Assembly: GCF_030272705.1 (NCBI RefSeq)
Contig: NZ_JARFYM010000002.1
Location: 1 to 64,000 of the forward strand
From: Rhizobium mayense
GTDB lineage: Bacteria > Pseudomonadota > Alphaproteobacteria > Rhizobiales > Rhizobiaceae
Length of the DNA stretch: 64,000 nucleotides
Reading direction: 5' to 3'
This document shows positions 52,030 to 61,323 of the stretch, piece after piece; positions within the stretch are counted from its first letter, which is position 1, and each line of letters starts with the position of its first letter. The notes below the pieces were generated by a model. The model worked only from the letters and a program-made list of their open reading frames with translations, had not been told where the DNA came from and searched no databases. The translations under genes were made by a program, and so were the position numbers.

Positions 52030-52659
52030 TTACAACGGCAGTTCCTCGCCGGCCTGTTCCCGGACCATGTACTCGGCATACCAGTCCGGCCAATTCTCAT
52101 CGTGTTGGCCTCCGGCCCGCTTCTCGTGCTCGCCGTGAGCTGCTGCCGCCCGCCGGAGCGCGGCCGCAAGCTCGGTCGGCGAGGAGAATGATGTGACATT
52201 CGTGTCCACGCGCCCCGGCAATCGCGCTGTAACCTCCTGAAGCAGCCAGTTGTTGCCATCCGGGTCGCTGAATGATGCAAGCGAGGCGTAGCTGCGGCGC
52301 TGAGGATCCGGCCCACTCACACGGCCCGGTCCCTCGCCGCGGTGGAATATCTCGCTGATCTCGACACCGCGCTTGGCGAGTTCCGCATGGGCCGCTTCGA
52401 TATCGGATACGACTAGGAAGAAGGTGGACGTCGAGCCCAAATGGATCGAGCATGGTGAGCCAGGAGGCGTGAACTGGACGGCGCGAGATCCGTCACTTCG
52501 AACAAAGTCTGCATCGAGCCGCCAGCCGAGGCTTTCATAGAAACTTTTGGCGCGATCGACGTCTGCGACAGGGAGGACGGCGACCTCAATCTTCAGAGCG
52601 ACCGTCGGTGTTGTCGAGGCCTCGCTCGCGGTTGTGCCTTCTACCCGATTGTTGCTCAT
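52030..52659 (-). CDS. VOC/glyoxalase-fold protein with C-terminal extension
   Basis: A 209-aa protein. A vicinal-oxygen-chelate domain occupies about residues 22-145 (VAVLPVADVDRAKSFYESLGWRLDADF in pieces, then SFSDPDGNNWLLQEV). A further 60-residue tail has an Ala-rich helix and WPDWYAEYMVREQAGEELP, which I have seen on related VOC proteins. The family includes glyoxalases, dioxygenases and resistance proteins; metal ligands are only partly visible, and the reaction is unknown. GGGAGCCCCAC precedes ATG. Stands alone on the minus strand. Confidence 0.78.
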   Translation of the reverse strand: MSNNRVEGTTASEASTTPTVALKIEVAVLPVADVDRAKSFYESLGWRLDADFVRSDGSRAVQFTPPGSPCSIHLGSTSTFFLVVSDIEAAHAELAKRGVEISEIFHRGEGPGRVSGPDPQRRSYASLASFSDPDGNNWLLQEVTARLPGRVDTNVTSFSSPTELAAALRRAAAAHGEHEKRAGGQHDENWPDWYAEYMVREQAGEELPL

Positions 52660-52951
52660 GTGGGGCTCCCTGTATTTAGAGGTTCAAAACGAAGACAAAG
52701 ATTGTGAAACTGGACGCATGCAGATGACTCAGCAGAATTGCTCGTTCCGCAGTCGAAAGGATGGATCCGGCCCTTCACGACGGCATTCCCGACGGTATAG
52801 AAAGTCAACCTATGATTTAGGCGCGATGGCAGCCTTGGCTAGGGAGGCAGCTACTCCATAGTTGACGATCGGACACTCGTCGCCAAGGCACCTTGCTTTC
52901 AACGCCGGCTCGGCCCAAGAGGACAAAAACAATTCAACACCGGACGGCTTC

Positions 52952-54160
52952 ATGACAGGAAAGCAGATCGCGATCATCGGTGGCGGGCCGGCGGGCCTGA
53001 TGGCGGCCGAGGTGCTTTCTGTCTCCGGCCACCAAGTCACCGTCTATGACAGCATGCCGACGGTCGCGCGCAAATTCCTGCTGGCGGGAAAATCCGGCCT
53101 CAACATCACTCATTCGGAGGATTACATCCGCTTCGCCAATCGTTTCGGTCCGAGCTCCGACCTGTTGCGTTCGGCCCTGGACGCTTTTACGCCAGACGAT
53201 ATCAGGACTTGGGCGGCGGGGCTCGGCACGGAGACATTTACCGGCTCCTCGGGCCGTATTTTTCCAAAGGTGATGAAGGCCTCGCCGCTGCTGCGTGCTT
53301 GGCTCCGCAGGCTGGAGACGCGAGGCGTCAAGGTTCTGACACGGCATCGCTGGTCCGGTTTTGCCGACGGCGGCTTCGCCTTCGAGACGCCGACAGGACG
53401 AACAATCATTCAATGCGACGCAGCTCTCCTCGCGCTCGGCGGAGCGAGTTATCCCCGGCTCGGCTCGGACGCCGCCTGGATCGCCTGGCTTCGCGACAGA
53501 GGTGTGGAGATTGCCGACTTCCAGCCCGCCAATTGCGGCTTCGATGTCGCCTGGAGCGAAATCTTCAAGGAGCGCTTCGCCGGAGAGCCGCTGAAGGCGG
53601 TGACCTTGACGTCTGATGCCGGCACCTTTCCCGGCGAATTCGTCGTTTCCCAGCACGGTGTCGAAGGCAGCCTTGTCTATGCCCATGCCGCCAGTCTGCG
53701 CGAACGGCTTGCCAGCGACGGCCACGCCGCGCTCATTGTCGATCTTGCGCCCGGCAGGACAGCAGAACGGCTGTGGCGCGATCTGGCCCGACAAGACGGC
53801 AAAGCCAGCCTCTCCAATCGCCTGCGCAAAGGCGCAGGGATCGAAGGCGTCAAAACGGCTCTGCTGCGAGAACTTGCTCCTTCCGACACTCTTGCAGATC
53901 AGGATCGGCTGGCGCAGCTGATCAAGGCCCTACCGATCCCGCTTCTGAGCCCACGGCCAATCGCCGAAGCCATCTCATCGGCCGGCGGCATCCGCTGGAG
54001 CAGCGTCGACGACGGATACATGCTGAAGGCCCTTCCCAGCGTGTTCGTCGCCGGGGAGATGATCGATTGGGAAGCGCCGACCGGCGGCTACCTTCTCTCC
54101 GCCTGTTTCGCCACCGGACGCGCCGCAGCCAAAGGAATAGAGACCTGGCTACAACGGTAA
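52952..54160 (+). CDS. HI0933/TIGR03862-type flavoprotein (BaiN-like NAD(P)/FAD protein)
   Basis: A 402-aa FAD-binding oxidoreductase. The N-terminal dinucleotide motif IIGGGPAGLMAAEVL (about 7-21) and KFLLAGKSGLNITHSE (about 40-55) are hallmarks of the HI0933 family. GRIFPKVMKASPLLRAWL and LALGGASYPRLGSD follow, and the C-terminal FAD contact is FVAGEMIDWEAPTGGYLL. Members are conserved but mostly without known substrate. ATG 52952 is supported by the domain start. The stop lies 10 bases before the convergent epimerase gene. Confidence 0.85.
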   Translation: MTGKQIAIIGGGPAGLMAAEVLSVSGHQVTVYDSMPTVARKFLLAGKSGLNITHSEDYIRFANRFGPSSDLLRSALDAFTPDDIRTWAAGLGTETFTGSSGRIFPKVMKASPLLRAWLRRLETRGVKVLTRHRWSGFADGGFAFETPTGRTIIQCDAALLALGGASYPRLGSDAAWIAWLRDRGVEIADFQPANCGFDVAWSEIFKERFAGEPLKAVTLTSDAGTFPGEFVVSQHGVEGSLVYAHAASLRERLASDGHAALIVDLAPGRTAERLWRDLARQDGKASLSNRLRKGAGIEGVKTALLRELAPSDTLADQDRLAQLIKALPIPLLSPRPIAEAISSAGGIRWSSVDDGYMLKALPSVFVAGEMIDWEAPTGGYLLSACFATGRAAAKGIETWLQR

Positions 54161-54170
54161 CCGAATGCGG

Positions 54171-55124
54171 TCACCCAATCCGCCCGTTCGCAATCAGCCA
54201 TGTCACAGACTCCTGCACCGCCTGCAGCGAGGTGTAGCGCGGCCGGTAGCCGAGAAGCCGCTCCGCCTTGGCGATCGAGCAATTCGGACTGCGGGCGATA
54301 TGTTCCCACGTCGCTTTGGCATCCTCCGGCGTCTGGCTTTCGGCCCATTTGTCGTAGGGAAGAAATTCCAGTCTCGGCTCATGGCCGAACCAGCGCGACA
54401 TCGCCTCGGCATAGCCCCGAAGTGTCAGCGCACCACTCGACACTGCATGGAAACTCTCGCCGGTCGAAGCGCGCCAATTGGCGATCGCGCCCATGAACAT
54501 CTGGGCGACATCATCGGCATGGACATGATGGACGGTTTCCAGGCCGAAATTCGGCAATACGAGCGATTCACCCCGCGCCAGCGTCGAAAAAGCCGCAAGG
54601 TTGAAATGACCCGCCGGATTGAGCGGTCCCCAGCCTGGGCCGACGATATGGCCAGGATGGATCAATGTCGCCGGGAAACCTTTGGTGCGTGCCTCTCCCA
54701 GCAGATAGCTCTCTATGGCGGCCTTCTGCGTTCCGTATTCGCCGAACGGTCGCTTCGGCGTCTCCTCGAGCGTCGGCACGACGGTCGCAAAACCGTGCGT
54801 CCAGATCGTGCCCGTATGCAGGAAATGGCTGACATGGCCTGAAAGAGCCTCGGTCAGATGCTTGGCGCTGTCTAGGGTGAAACAGATCATATCGATGACG
54901 ATATCGGCCTTCAGAGCGCGGATCGCCCGCCCGAAACTGTCGTCCGCTTCCATCGCGGCGCGATCCATCGTCAATTGCTCGACGGCATCCCATGCACGGT
55001 TCGGCAAATAGGGTTTTGCCTGACCACGGCTCACCGTCACCACCTCATACCCGGCTTCCACCAGCCGCGGCACGAGATAAGTGCCGACATGGCCGGTTGC
55101 CCCTATGACCACTGCACGCGTCAT
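54171..55124 (-). CDS. NAD-dependent epimerase/dehydratase-family protein
   Basis: A 317-aa extended-SDR protein. The cofactor motif VIGATGHVGTYLVPRLVEAG (about 5-24) is clear. The active-site Tyr-x3-Lys is represented by YGTQKAAIE near residues 128-136, and VHHVHADDVAQMF is typical of the family's C-terminal half. It probably acts on a nucleotide sugar or small carbonyl compound; no specific substrate can be assigned. GGGAGGACATC precedes ATG 55124. Apparently monocistronic, 134 bases upstream of the GntR gene's 3' end. Confidence 0.82.
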   Translation of the reverse strand: MTRAVVIGATGHVGTYLVPRLVEAGYEVVTVSRGQAKPYLPNRAWDAVEQLTMDRAAMEADDSFGRAIRALKADIVIDMICFTLDSAKHLTEALSGHVSHFLHTGTIWTHGFATVVPTLEETPKRPFGEYGTQKAAIESYLLGEARTKGFPATLIHPGHIVGPGWGPLNPAGHFNLAAFSTLARGESLVLPNFGLETVHHVHADDVAQMFMGAIANWRASTGESFHAVSSGALTLRGYAEAMSRWFGHEPRLEFLPYDKWAESQTPEDAKATWEHIARSPNCSIAKAERLLGYRPRYTSLQAVQESVTWLIANGRIG

Positions 55125-55258
55125 GATGTCCTCCCAAGTATATTTTCTAAAATCGGATGATGCCGGAACCCGGCGCGAAGAAAATGATCCTCTCAAAGAA
55201 TAGGAGCATGCGCCGTCTTGTCATCCCCAAACGGAAGCTGACGGAGACTTTCTTGCGA

Positions 55259-56014
55259 CTAGGCGCCTCTTCGCAACTTTGACGGCTCGCCGTCCTCATC
55301 CTCGGACCTGATATAGACCTGCAGCGTATAGCCGATATGCTCGGTCATCAGCACCCTGGCGCGCTCGATATCGCGGTCCAGAGCGGCCTCCATCAGCGCC
55401 GTATGATGCTCGATCGCCATCGCGTCGCGCAGGGCGGCGACCGCCTTTTCATATCCGCTCTGCAGACCGGCGGCGGCGCGCTGTGTCGGCGCCAGACCGA
55501 GAAAGCGGTGATGACGGCGAAGCTGGTCGGAAATCGTACCCTGAAAGCGCAGGAGCCAGCTCGATGTGGCAGCACTCAAGAGCGCGGCATGAAATGCCGT
55601 ATGCTTTTCATCCCACTCGTCGGCCATTTCCTCGGAAGCGTCATCGGGCACGATTTTGCAGCGCGAGAGGCGGTAATGCGCGGTGACCACGGCGGATTCC
55701 CAGGTTGGCCCACCTTTTTCGATCGATTCCAGCAGCAGCGGCAGTTCGACCACCATTCGCGCCCGCATCAGGTCTTCCAGCTCGGCACGGGAAACCGGGG
55801 CGACGGCAAAACCACGATTGCTGATGGCTGTCACCAGCTTTTCGGCTTCCAGCCGCGACAGCGCTTCGCGCAAGGGAGTCCAGCCGACATCATAGGCATC
55901 CCGCAAGGCGCTCAGCTTCAATGATGCGCCGGGCCTGAGCTTGGTGTTGAGAATATCCCGCCGCAGCAGCCAGTAGGCCGCTTCAGTCTTCGTCAAAGGT
56001 TCCTTGTCTTGCAT
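55259..56014 (-). CDS. GntR-family (FCD-type) regulator of the kynurenine-type operon
   Basis: A 251-aa regulator. The winged helix (about 8-75) contains AAYWLLRRDILNTKLRPGASLKLSALRDAYDVGWTPLREALSRLEAEKLV in pieces. The C-terminal helical FCD domain carries metal-ligand-like residues (DEKHTAFHAALL and a later His). It binds small carboxylates or aromatics in related proteins. Start at ATG 56014. Divergent from the ABC-kynU operon starting at 56199, with ATATATCAT-type repeats between, so it very likely controls that operon. Confidence 0.87.
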   Translation of the reverse strand: MQDKEPLTKTEAAYWLLRRDILNTKLRPGASLKLSALRDAYDVGWTPLREALSRLEAEKLVTAISNRGFAVAPVSRAELEDLMRARMVVELPLLLESIEKGGPTWESAVVTAHYRLSRCKIVPDDASEEMADEWDEKHTAFHAALLSAATSSWLLRFQGTISDQLRRHHRFLGLAPTQRAAAGLQSGYEKAVAALRDAMAIEHHTALMEAALDRDIERARVLMTEHIGYTLQVYIRSEDEDGEPSKLRRGA

Positions 56015-56198
56015 AGCCCCCGTTCCCAGGTCACCGAGTTTAGGATTATATATAAAACCAACACGGGGCAAAAATATATATCATACGCGTTGATGGGGCA
56101 TATCATATATCGCAAATTGACAGGGCCAACGTAGCCGCTATGATCCCAGGCAACAAAGCTGGGAGAGCAAGGCTCTCTCCAAAATACGGGAGGAAATC
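56015..56198. promoter_or_regulatory. GntR/ABC-kynU divergent control region
   Basis: ATATATATCAT (56074-56084) and CATATCATATAT (56099-56110) are AT-rich repeats 25 bases apart in the divergent region, candidate GntR half-sites. Further right, GAGAGC-AAG-GCTCTC (56163-56177) is a small hairpin in the mRNA leader, 14 bases before the GGGAGG ribosome site of the binding-protein gene. Confidence 0.5.
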
Positions 56199-57185
56199 AT
56201 GAAGAAATCCACATCCATGTGGTTGTCGGGACTGGTTCTCGCTGGCGCGTTCATGGCGAGTGTCGTCACTGCAGCCGCCGAGCCGATCAAGATCGCCATT
56301 GCCAATTTCGGCGAACATCCGCAACTCAATGCGTCGATCGCCGGCTTCAAGAAGGCGCTGGCCGACAACGGCTTCGTCGAAGGCAAGGATGTTGTCTACA
56401 CCGAGAGCAACACCAGCTTCGACGCCTCGCTGGTGCCGCAGATGATCGCCAAGCTGCAGTCGGACCATCCGAAGCTGATGTACACCATCACGACGCCGGT
56501 CTCGCAGATCGCCAAGAAGGCGCTCGCCGGGTCCGGCATTCCGATCGTGTTCTCGGCCGTGACCGATCCGGTCGCCGCCAAGCTGGTTCCCTCCTGGGAT
56601 GCCGGCGATGAGGGCATCACTGGCGCAAGCGACCTGCAGGATATCGCCGCCATCCTGACCTTCACCAAGAAGCTGCTTCCGAACGCCAAGCGCATCGGCG
56701 TGCCTTACAATCCGGGCGAGGCCAACGACGCTGCCCTGATCGAAAAGGTTAAGGCAGCCGCTCCGGCCGCCGGCTTCGAACTGGTCCCGGTCGGCGTCGA
56801 CAATGTCAACGACATCCAGCAGCGAATCGCATCGCTCGCCGGCAAGGCAGACGTGATCTACACGCCCGCCTCCAACCTTCTGCAGCCGGCAATCACCGCC
56901 GTTGCGGCAGCCGCCCGCCAGGCCCAGATCCCGATCGTCAATTCCGACGACGCCGCAGTTCGCAGCGGTGTGGTTCCGGCAAGCTTCGCCGTCAACTACG
57001 AGCAGGTCGGCGAAAATGCCGGGAGGATCGCCGCAAAGATCCTCAAGGGTGGCGATCCCAAGACGATCGCGCCATCGCGTCCTGCCTATGAGGACCATGC
57101 TCCGTTGATCAACAAGGCCGTTTTGAAGGCTTTCGGCGCCGACGTTCCGGCCTCGCTTGCCGATTGCAATTGCTTCACGAAGTGA
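56199..57185 (+). CDS. TrpX-type ABC transporter binding protein
   Basis: A 328-aa periplasmic protein with signal peptide (about 1-27, VTAAAA|EPIKIA). It belongs to the TrpX-like class of binding proteins: IANFGEHPQLNASIAGFKKAL, PVTDPVAAKLV-type VFSAVTDPVAAKLVPSW and TPASNLLQPAITAV (in pieces). Members of this class have been linked to tryptophan and other aromatic ligands, so a kynurenine-like ligand fits the downstream genes. GGGAGGAAATC precedes ATG. A perfect hairpin follows the stop codon, before the ATPase gene. Confidence 0.87.
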   Translation: MKKSTSMWLSGLVLAGAFMASVVTAAAEPIKIAIANFGEHPQLNASIAGFKKALADNGFVEGKDVVYTESNTSFDASLVPQMIAKLQSDHPKLMYTITTPVSQIAKKALAGSGIPIVFSAVTDPVAAKLVPSWDAGDEGITGASDLQDIAAILTFTKKLLPNAKRIGVPYNPGEANDAALIEKVKAAAPAAGFELVPVGVDNVNDIQQRIASLAGKADVIYTPASNLLQPAITAVAAAARQAQIPIVNSDDAAVRSGVVPASFAVNYEQVGENAGRIAAKILKGGDPKTIAPSRPAYEDHAPLINKAVLKAFGADVPASLADCNCFTK

Positions 57186-57217
57186 TCGGCGGCATCTTCG
57201 AGAGATCAATCTGATCC

Positions 57218-57242
57218 ATGGCGGCGTTGAAAGCGCCGCCAT
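57218..57242 (+). promoter_or_regulatory. Intercistronic hairpin after the TrpX-type gene
   Basis: ATGGCGGCG (57218-57226) and CGCCGCCAT (57234-57242) form a perfect 9-bp stem with a 7-base loop in the 88-base gap between binding-protein and ATPase genes. Only TTGATAACC follows, so it is likely an mRNA-stability or attenuation element. Confidence 0.6.
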
Positions 57243-57273
57243 TTGATAACCCTACACTGCAGGGGAGGCACGG

Positions 57274-58053
57274 ATGCTGGACATCAAATCCGCGCGCAAG
57301 GTTTTCTACAGAGGCCAGCCCGACGAAAAGGTCGCGCTCGACGGCCTGACGCTCTCCCTCAAGACCGGCGAATTCGGTGTGGTCATTGGCTCAAACGGCG
57401 CTGGCAAGAGCAGCATGCTGAATGCGATTTCCGGTGCCCTCAGCCTCGATTCCGGCCAGATCCTCATCAATGGCAACGACGTCACGAACATACCGGTCCA
57501 TAATCGCGCGGCGCGGCTCGCTCGCGTCTTCCAGGACCCGATGAAGGGCACCGCCGCCAGCATGACAGTCGCTGAAAATATGCTGCTCGCCGAGCTGCGC
57601 GGCAAGAGGCGGGGACTTCGGCCCGGCTTGAATGGCGCGCGTCTCGCTGCCTACAAGGAACGCCTCGCCGTTCTCGGGCTGGGTCTCGAGAACCGTCTGG
57701 ACACCAAAGTGGAGCTCCTTTCGGGCGGCCAGCGGCAATCGCTATCCCTCATTATGGCAGTTGGCGGTTCGCCCGACGTATTGCTGCTCGACGAACACAC
57801 CGCCGCCCTCGATCCGCGGACGGCCGATATCGTCATGCAGGCGACTGTGCGAACCGTAGAAACGCTAAAGCTTACGACCCTGATGGTGACGCATAACATG
57901 CAGCACGCCGTCGATTTCGGTGACAGTATCATCATGCTCGATGCCGGCCGCGTCCATCTCGAAATCACCGGCGAGGGAAAGCGAAAGGTTACCGTTCCTG
58001 AGCTGATCGGCCATTTCGCCGTCAAGACCGACCGCATGCTGCTGGTGAGCTGA
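57274..58053 (+). CDS. ABC transporter ATP-binding protein (TrpZ-type)
   Basis: A 259-aa single-domain ATPase. Walker A is GSNGAGKSS (39-47), the signature LSGGQRQSL (about 150) and Walker B VLLLDEHTAALDP (about 170-182). The Walker B Glu is kept, while the following Pro/Ala position is His, as in this transporter class. Length and motifs match the ATPase component that accompanies TrpX-type binding proteins. AGGGGAGG precedes ATG. Four bases separate it from the permease gene. It powers uptake at the inner membrane. Confidence 0.9.
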   Translation: MLDIKSARKVFYRGQPDEKVALDGLTLSLKTGEFGVVIGSNGAGKSSMLNAISGALSLDSGQILINGNDVTNIPVHNRAARLARVFQDPMKGTAASMTVAENMLLAELRGKRRGLRPGLNGARLAAYKERLAVLGLGLENRLDTKVELLSGGQRQSLSLIMAVGGSPDVLLLDEHTAALDPRTADIVMQATVRTVETLKLTTLMVTHNMQHAVDFGDSIIMLDAGRVHLEITGEGKRKVTVPELIGHFAVKTDRMLLVS

Positions 58054-58057
58054 CATC

Positions 58058-58981
58058 ATGGATTTCATTCAGGAAACCGTTTCCAGTTTCGTCTCGCTGA
58101 TTCCGGTCACGCTGGCGCAGAGCTTCATCCTGAGCTTCGTCGTGCTGGGCATCATGATCCCCTTCCGCATGCTGAGCTTTCCGGATCTGACCAGCGAAGG
58201 CGCCTTTCCGCTCGGCGGCTGCGTCTGCGGCATCCTGCTCGCAGCGGGCGTGGCGCCGCCGCTCGCGATCATCGCCGCTTTCGTCGTCGGTCTCGCCGCC
58301 GGTTGCTGCACGGCGTTCATTCACTTGCGCTTCCGCATCCACACACTGCTCGCCGGCATCCTGATGTCGACCATGCTTTACAGCGTCAATCTGGGCATCA
58401 TGGGCAAATCGAACCTCTCGGTCTTTGGCCAGCCAACCGTATTCGACTGGGTACCGCTGACCCAACCGGGCTTTCCGGCAAGCAAGATCGTCGTCGCCGG
58501 CTTGATCGCCCTGATCGTCCTCGTCGCGCTGAACCTCTATTTCAAGACGGAGAAGGGCACCGCCATGCGCGCGGTCGGCGCCAATCCGGAAATGGCCGAG
58601 GCGCAGGGCATCAATGTCTGGGCCGCGACGATCGGTGGCGTCGGCTTCGCCAGCGCCTTTTCCGCTTCCAGTGGCGCGCTGATGGTGCAATCGCAGGGCT
58701 TTGCCGACGTCAACATGGGCATCGGCATCCTGATCAACGGCTTGGCCGCACTGATGATCGGCGAGGCCTTCACAGGCAAGCAGACGGTGCTCAGGCAGTT
58801 ACTGGCCCCTTTCGTCGGCTCGATCATCTATTACCAGCTCGTTTCGCTCTGCCTTGCCGCCGGTATGCCACCGCCAAACCTGAAGCTCGCTACCGGCCTC
58901 TTCGTCCTGCTGATGCTGGCCCTGCCAAGCATCAAGCGCAGCCGCGGCGGGGCGCCCGCCCGGGAAACCATTCGCGAATAA
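58058..58981 (+). CDS. ABC transporter permease (TrpY-type)
   Basis: A 307-aa inner-membrane permease with about eight helices, related to the LivH/RbsC-like permease group. Conserved features are FRMLSFPDLTSEGAFPLGG near residue 30-48, GTAMRAVGANPEMAEAQGIN (in part), the cytoplasmic coupling loop, and GLAALMIGEAF. It ends with a basic tail (KRSRGGAPARE). A single permease gene implies a homodimer. It is 16 bases before the kynureninase start, so transporter and enzyme genes are one operon. Confidence 0.9.
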   Translation: MDFIQETVSSFVSLIPVTLAQSFILSFVVLGIMIPFRMLSFPDLTSEGAFPLGGCVCGILLAAGVAPPLAIIAAFVVGLAAGCCTAFIHLRFRIHTLLAGILMSTMLYSVNLGIMGKSNLSVFGQPTVFDWVPLTQPGFPASKIVVAGLIALIVLVALNLYFKTEKGTAMRAVGANPEMAEAQGINVWAATIGGVGFASAFSASSGALMVQSQGFADVNMGIGILINGLAALMIGEAFTGKQTVLRQLLAPFVGSIIYYQLVSLCLAAGMPPPNLKLATGLFVLLMLALPSIKRSRGGAPARETIRE

Positions 58982-58997
58982 AGTGAGACCCGACACT

Positions 58998-60245
58998 ATG
59001 ACCAGCCTTCCCGATCTCGCCGCTGTCGAGGCTATGGATGCGGCCGATCCGCTGCGTTCTTTCCGTAGCCGCTTCGCCTTGCCCGAGGGCGTCATCTACC
59101 TTGATGGCAATTCGCTTGGCGCCGCATCGCATGATGTTTTTTCCGAATTGCAGCATGCCGCGACAGAAGAGTGGGGCAACGGCCTCATCCGTAGCTGGAA
59201 CAGCGCCGGCTGGTTCCAGCTACCGCTCGAGCTCGGCGACCGCATCGGCCGGCTGACCGGCGCGGTACCGGGCCAGACCGTCGTCACCGACTCGACTTCG
59301 ATCAACATCTACAAGGCCCTGCATGCCGCACTTGCCATGCGCCCGGGCCGCAGCGTTATCGTTGCGGAAGGCGACAGCTTTCCGACTGACCTCTACATGG
59401 CCGAAGGCGTTGCCTCGACGCGGCCGGGCGTTAGCCTTCGCCTCGAAGGCAGGGATGCGGACAATATCGAGGATTTGATCGACGACCAGGTGGCCGTCGT
59501 ACTGGTCAACCACGTCAACTACAAAAGCGCCGAGTTGCGCGACATGGCGCGGCTGACTCGCAAAATCCATGACGCTGGCGCACTGGTGATCTGGGATCTC
59601 TGCCACAGCGCCGGCGCGTTGCCTGTCGATCTGGATGGATCCAATGCCGATTTCGCTGTCGGCTGCACCTACAAGTACCTGAACGGCGGCCCCGGCTCGC
59701 CGGCCTTCATCTACGCCGCGCACCGCCACCACGGCTCGATCACCCAACCGCTCAGCGGCTGGTGGGGTCATGCCCGTCCCTTCGCCTTCGAGCAGAATTT
59801 TGCCGGCGGAGATGGAATCAAGCGCTTCCTCTGCGGCACTCAACCGATCCTGTCGCTCAGAGCGCTGAAGGGCGTGCTAGGCGTCTGGGATGAGGTCGAC
59901 ATGAACGCGTTGCGCAGGAAGAGCGTTGCGCTGACAGATCTCTTCATCCAACTGGTCGAGGCGAAATGCGGCCAATATGGCGTCGTCTTGGAAACCACGC
60001 GCGACAGCGAAAGGCGCGGCAGCCAAGTCTCCTTCACCCATAGCAACAGCTATGAAGTGATGCAGGCCTTGATCGAACGCGGCGTCATCGGCGATTTCCG
60101 CGCACCCTCCACCCTGCGTTTCGGCTTCACGCCGCTTTATGTCGGCTACCGCGATGTCTGGCAGGCCGCGGAGGTGCTCGAGGATATTCTGCGCAGCGGA
60201 TCGTGGAAGGAAGCACGCTTTGCCGTGCGGTCGACTGTGACCTGA
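58998..60245 (+). CDS. kynU: Kynureninase
   Basis: A 415-aa PLP enzyme that cleaves L-kynurenine to anthranilate and alanine. Family motifs are YLDGNSLGA (34-42), the phosphate-site TDSTSINIYKALHAAL (97-112), VIWDLCHSAGALPVDL (Asp and His, 197-212) and the PLP Lys in GCTYKYLNGGPGSPAFIY (K226). GWWGHARPF is also typical. Start at ATG 58998; a GTG at 58983 adds five residues. The immediate neighbours are a transporter and a formamidase-like hydrolase, giving uptake, deformylation and cleavage. No anthranilate-degrading genes are in the window. Confidence 0.92.
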   Translation: MTSLPDLAAVEAMDAADPLRSFRSRFALPEGVIYLDGNSLGAASHDVFSELQHAATEEWGNGLIRSWNSAGWFQLPLELGDRIGRLTGAVPGQTVVTDSTSINIYKALHAALAMRPGRSVIVAEGDSFPTDLYMAEGVASTRPGVSLRLEGRDADNIEDLIDDQVAVVLVNHVNYKSAELRDMARLTRKIHDAGALVIWDLCHSAGALPVDLDGSNADFAVGCTYKYLNGGPGSPAFIYAAHRHHGSITQPLSGWWGHARPFAFEQNFAGGDGIKRFLCGTQPILSLRALKGVLGVWDEVDMNALRRKSVALTDLFIQLVEAKCGQYGVVLETTRDSERRGSQVSFTHSNSYEVMQALIERGVIGDFRAPSTLRFGFTPLYVGYRDVWQAAEVLEDILRSGSWKEARFAVRSTVT

Positions 60246-60282
60246 CTTCGAATGTCGGCGACCGGAACAATGGGAGTTTGAG

Positions 60283-61113
60283 ATGAGCTATTTCAAGGTT
60301 ACCGATTGGGAGAGCGCCTATACCAATGGCGCCTATATCGTCAACGGCGATCAATGGCCGGCAGCCTGGGTCGAGCCGGCAAGAACCTACCGCGACAACC
60401 TGGCTGCGGCGGGAAACGCAAGGTTCGATATTGCCTATGGTCCGGCGGAGCGCAATCGCTTCGATCTCTTCCTGCCCGAAGGCCAACCTCGGGGGCTGGT
60501 GGTTTTCGTCCACGGCGGTTACTGGTTGGAACTCGACAAGAGCTATTGGTCGCACCTTGCCGCCGGCTCGATTGCGGCTGGATATGCCGTTGCGATCCCC
60601 TCCTATACGCTCTGCCCGAACAATCGCATCAGCGGGATCGGCAGGGAAATCGCAGCGGCGATCACGACAGCCTCCGAAATGGTGGGCGGCCCCATCGTCC
60701 TGACAGGGCATTCGGCTGGCGGTCAGCTTGTCGCCCGTATGATGACGAAGACCTCACCGCTCGGCGATGCGGCTCTTAAACGCATCCAGCATGTGCTTGC
60801 CATTTCCGGCGTGCACGATCTGCGCCCGATCATGAGGAGGGCTATGAACGAGAACCTGCGCATTGATGCTGCGGAAGCCATGGCCGAAAGCCCGGCGCTA
60901 CTGGAACCCGTTGAAAATATCCGCCTCACCTGCTGGGTCGGCGGTGCCGAGCGGGCGGAATTCATCCGCCAGAATGCCCTGCTCGCCAATATCTGGACCG
61001 GCCTTGGCGCGCCAACCGGCGCCGTCGTCGAACCGGACCAAAATCATTTCACAGTATTGGACGGTCTGACTGATGCCATGCACCCGCTGACGCGGACCCT
61101 GCTTTCCGAATAA
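60283..61113 (+). CDS. Alpha/beta hydrolase, kynurenine-formamidase-like
   Basis: A 276-aa alpha/beta hydrolase with the HGGYW oxyanion motif (77-81), the nucleophile in GHSAGG (S144) and the catalytic His in DQNHFTV (H255). The HGGYW and the position next to kynU match eukaryotic-type arylformamidases rather than the unrelated metal-dependent bacterial KynB. It would hydrolyse N-formylkynurenine to kynurenine and formate. GGGAG precedes ATG. It follows kynU by 37 bases. Carboxylesterase activity on another aryl amide or ester is the alternative. Confidence 0.83.
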   Translation: MSYFKVTDWESAYTNGAYIVNGDQWPAAWVEPARTYRDNLAAAGNARFDIAYGPAERNRFDLFLPEGQPRGLVVFVHGGYWLELDKSYWSHLAAGSIAAGYAVAIPSYTLCPNNRISGIGREIAAAITTASEMVGGPIVLTGHSAGGQLVARMMTKTSPLGDAALKRIQHVLAISGVHDLRPIMRRAMNENLRIDAAEAMAESPALLEPVENIRLTCWVGGAERAEFIRQNALLANIWTGLGAPTGAVVEPDQNHFTVLDGLTDAMHPLTRTLLSE

Positions 61114-61323
61114 ACCGCCGCGATTTTCGATGCGCGACGCATGGCTGGCACTCCGCGTGCGGCAGCATAACAATAGGCTTGCCGAACGTCGTCGGTGAAC
61201 GCATTCTCCTGGCCGGCCTTCCAGACAATGCCGCTGCTGCGCAAGCAGCACCGCTTTTCCTGCTTTATGCTGGCTTGCAGGCAGCAGTGAGACCGTTGGA
61301 ATACAACAAAGGGGGGAATAGCC

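Noticed and set aside
61235..61250. TGCTGC-GCAA-GCAGCA hairpin between hydrolase and amidase genes
   Set aside because: Six base pairs with a GNRA loop but no U-run and no clear position relative to a stop or start; not enough to call a site.
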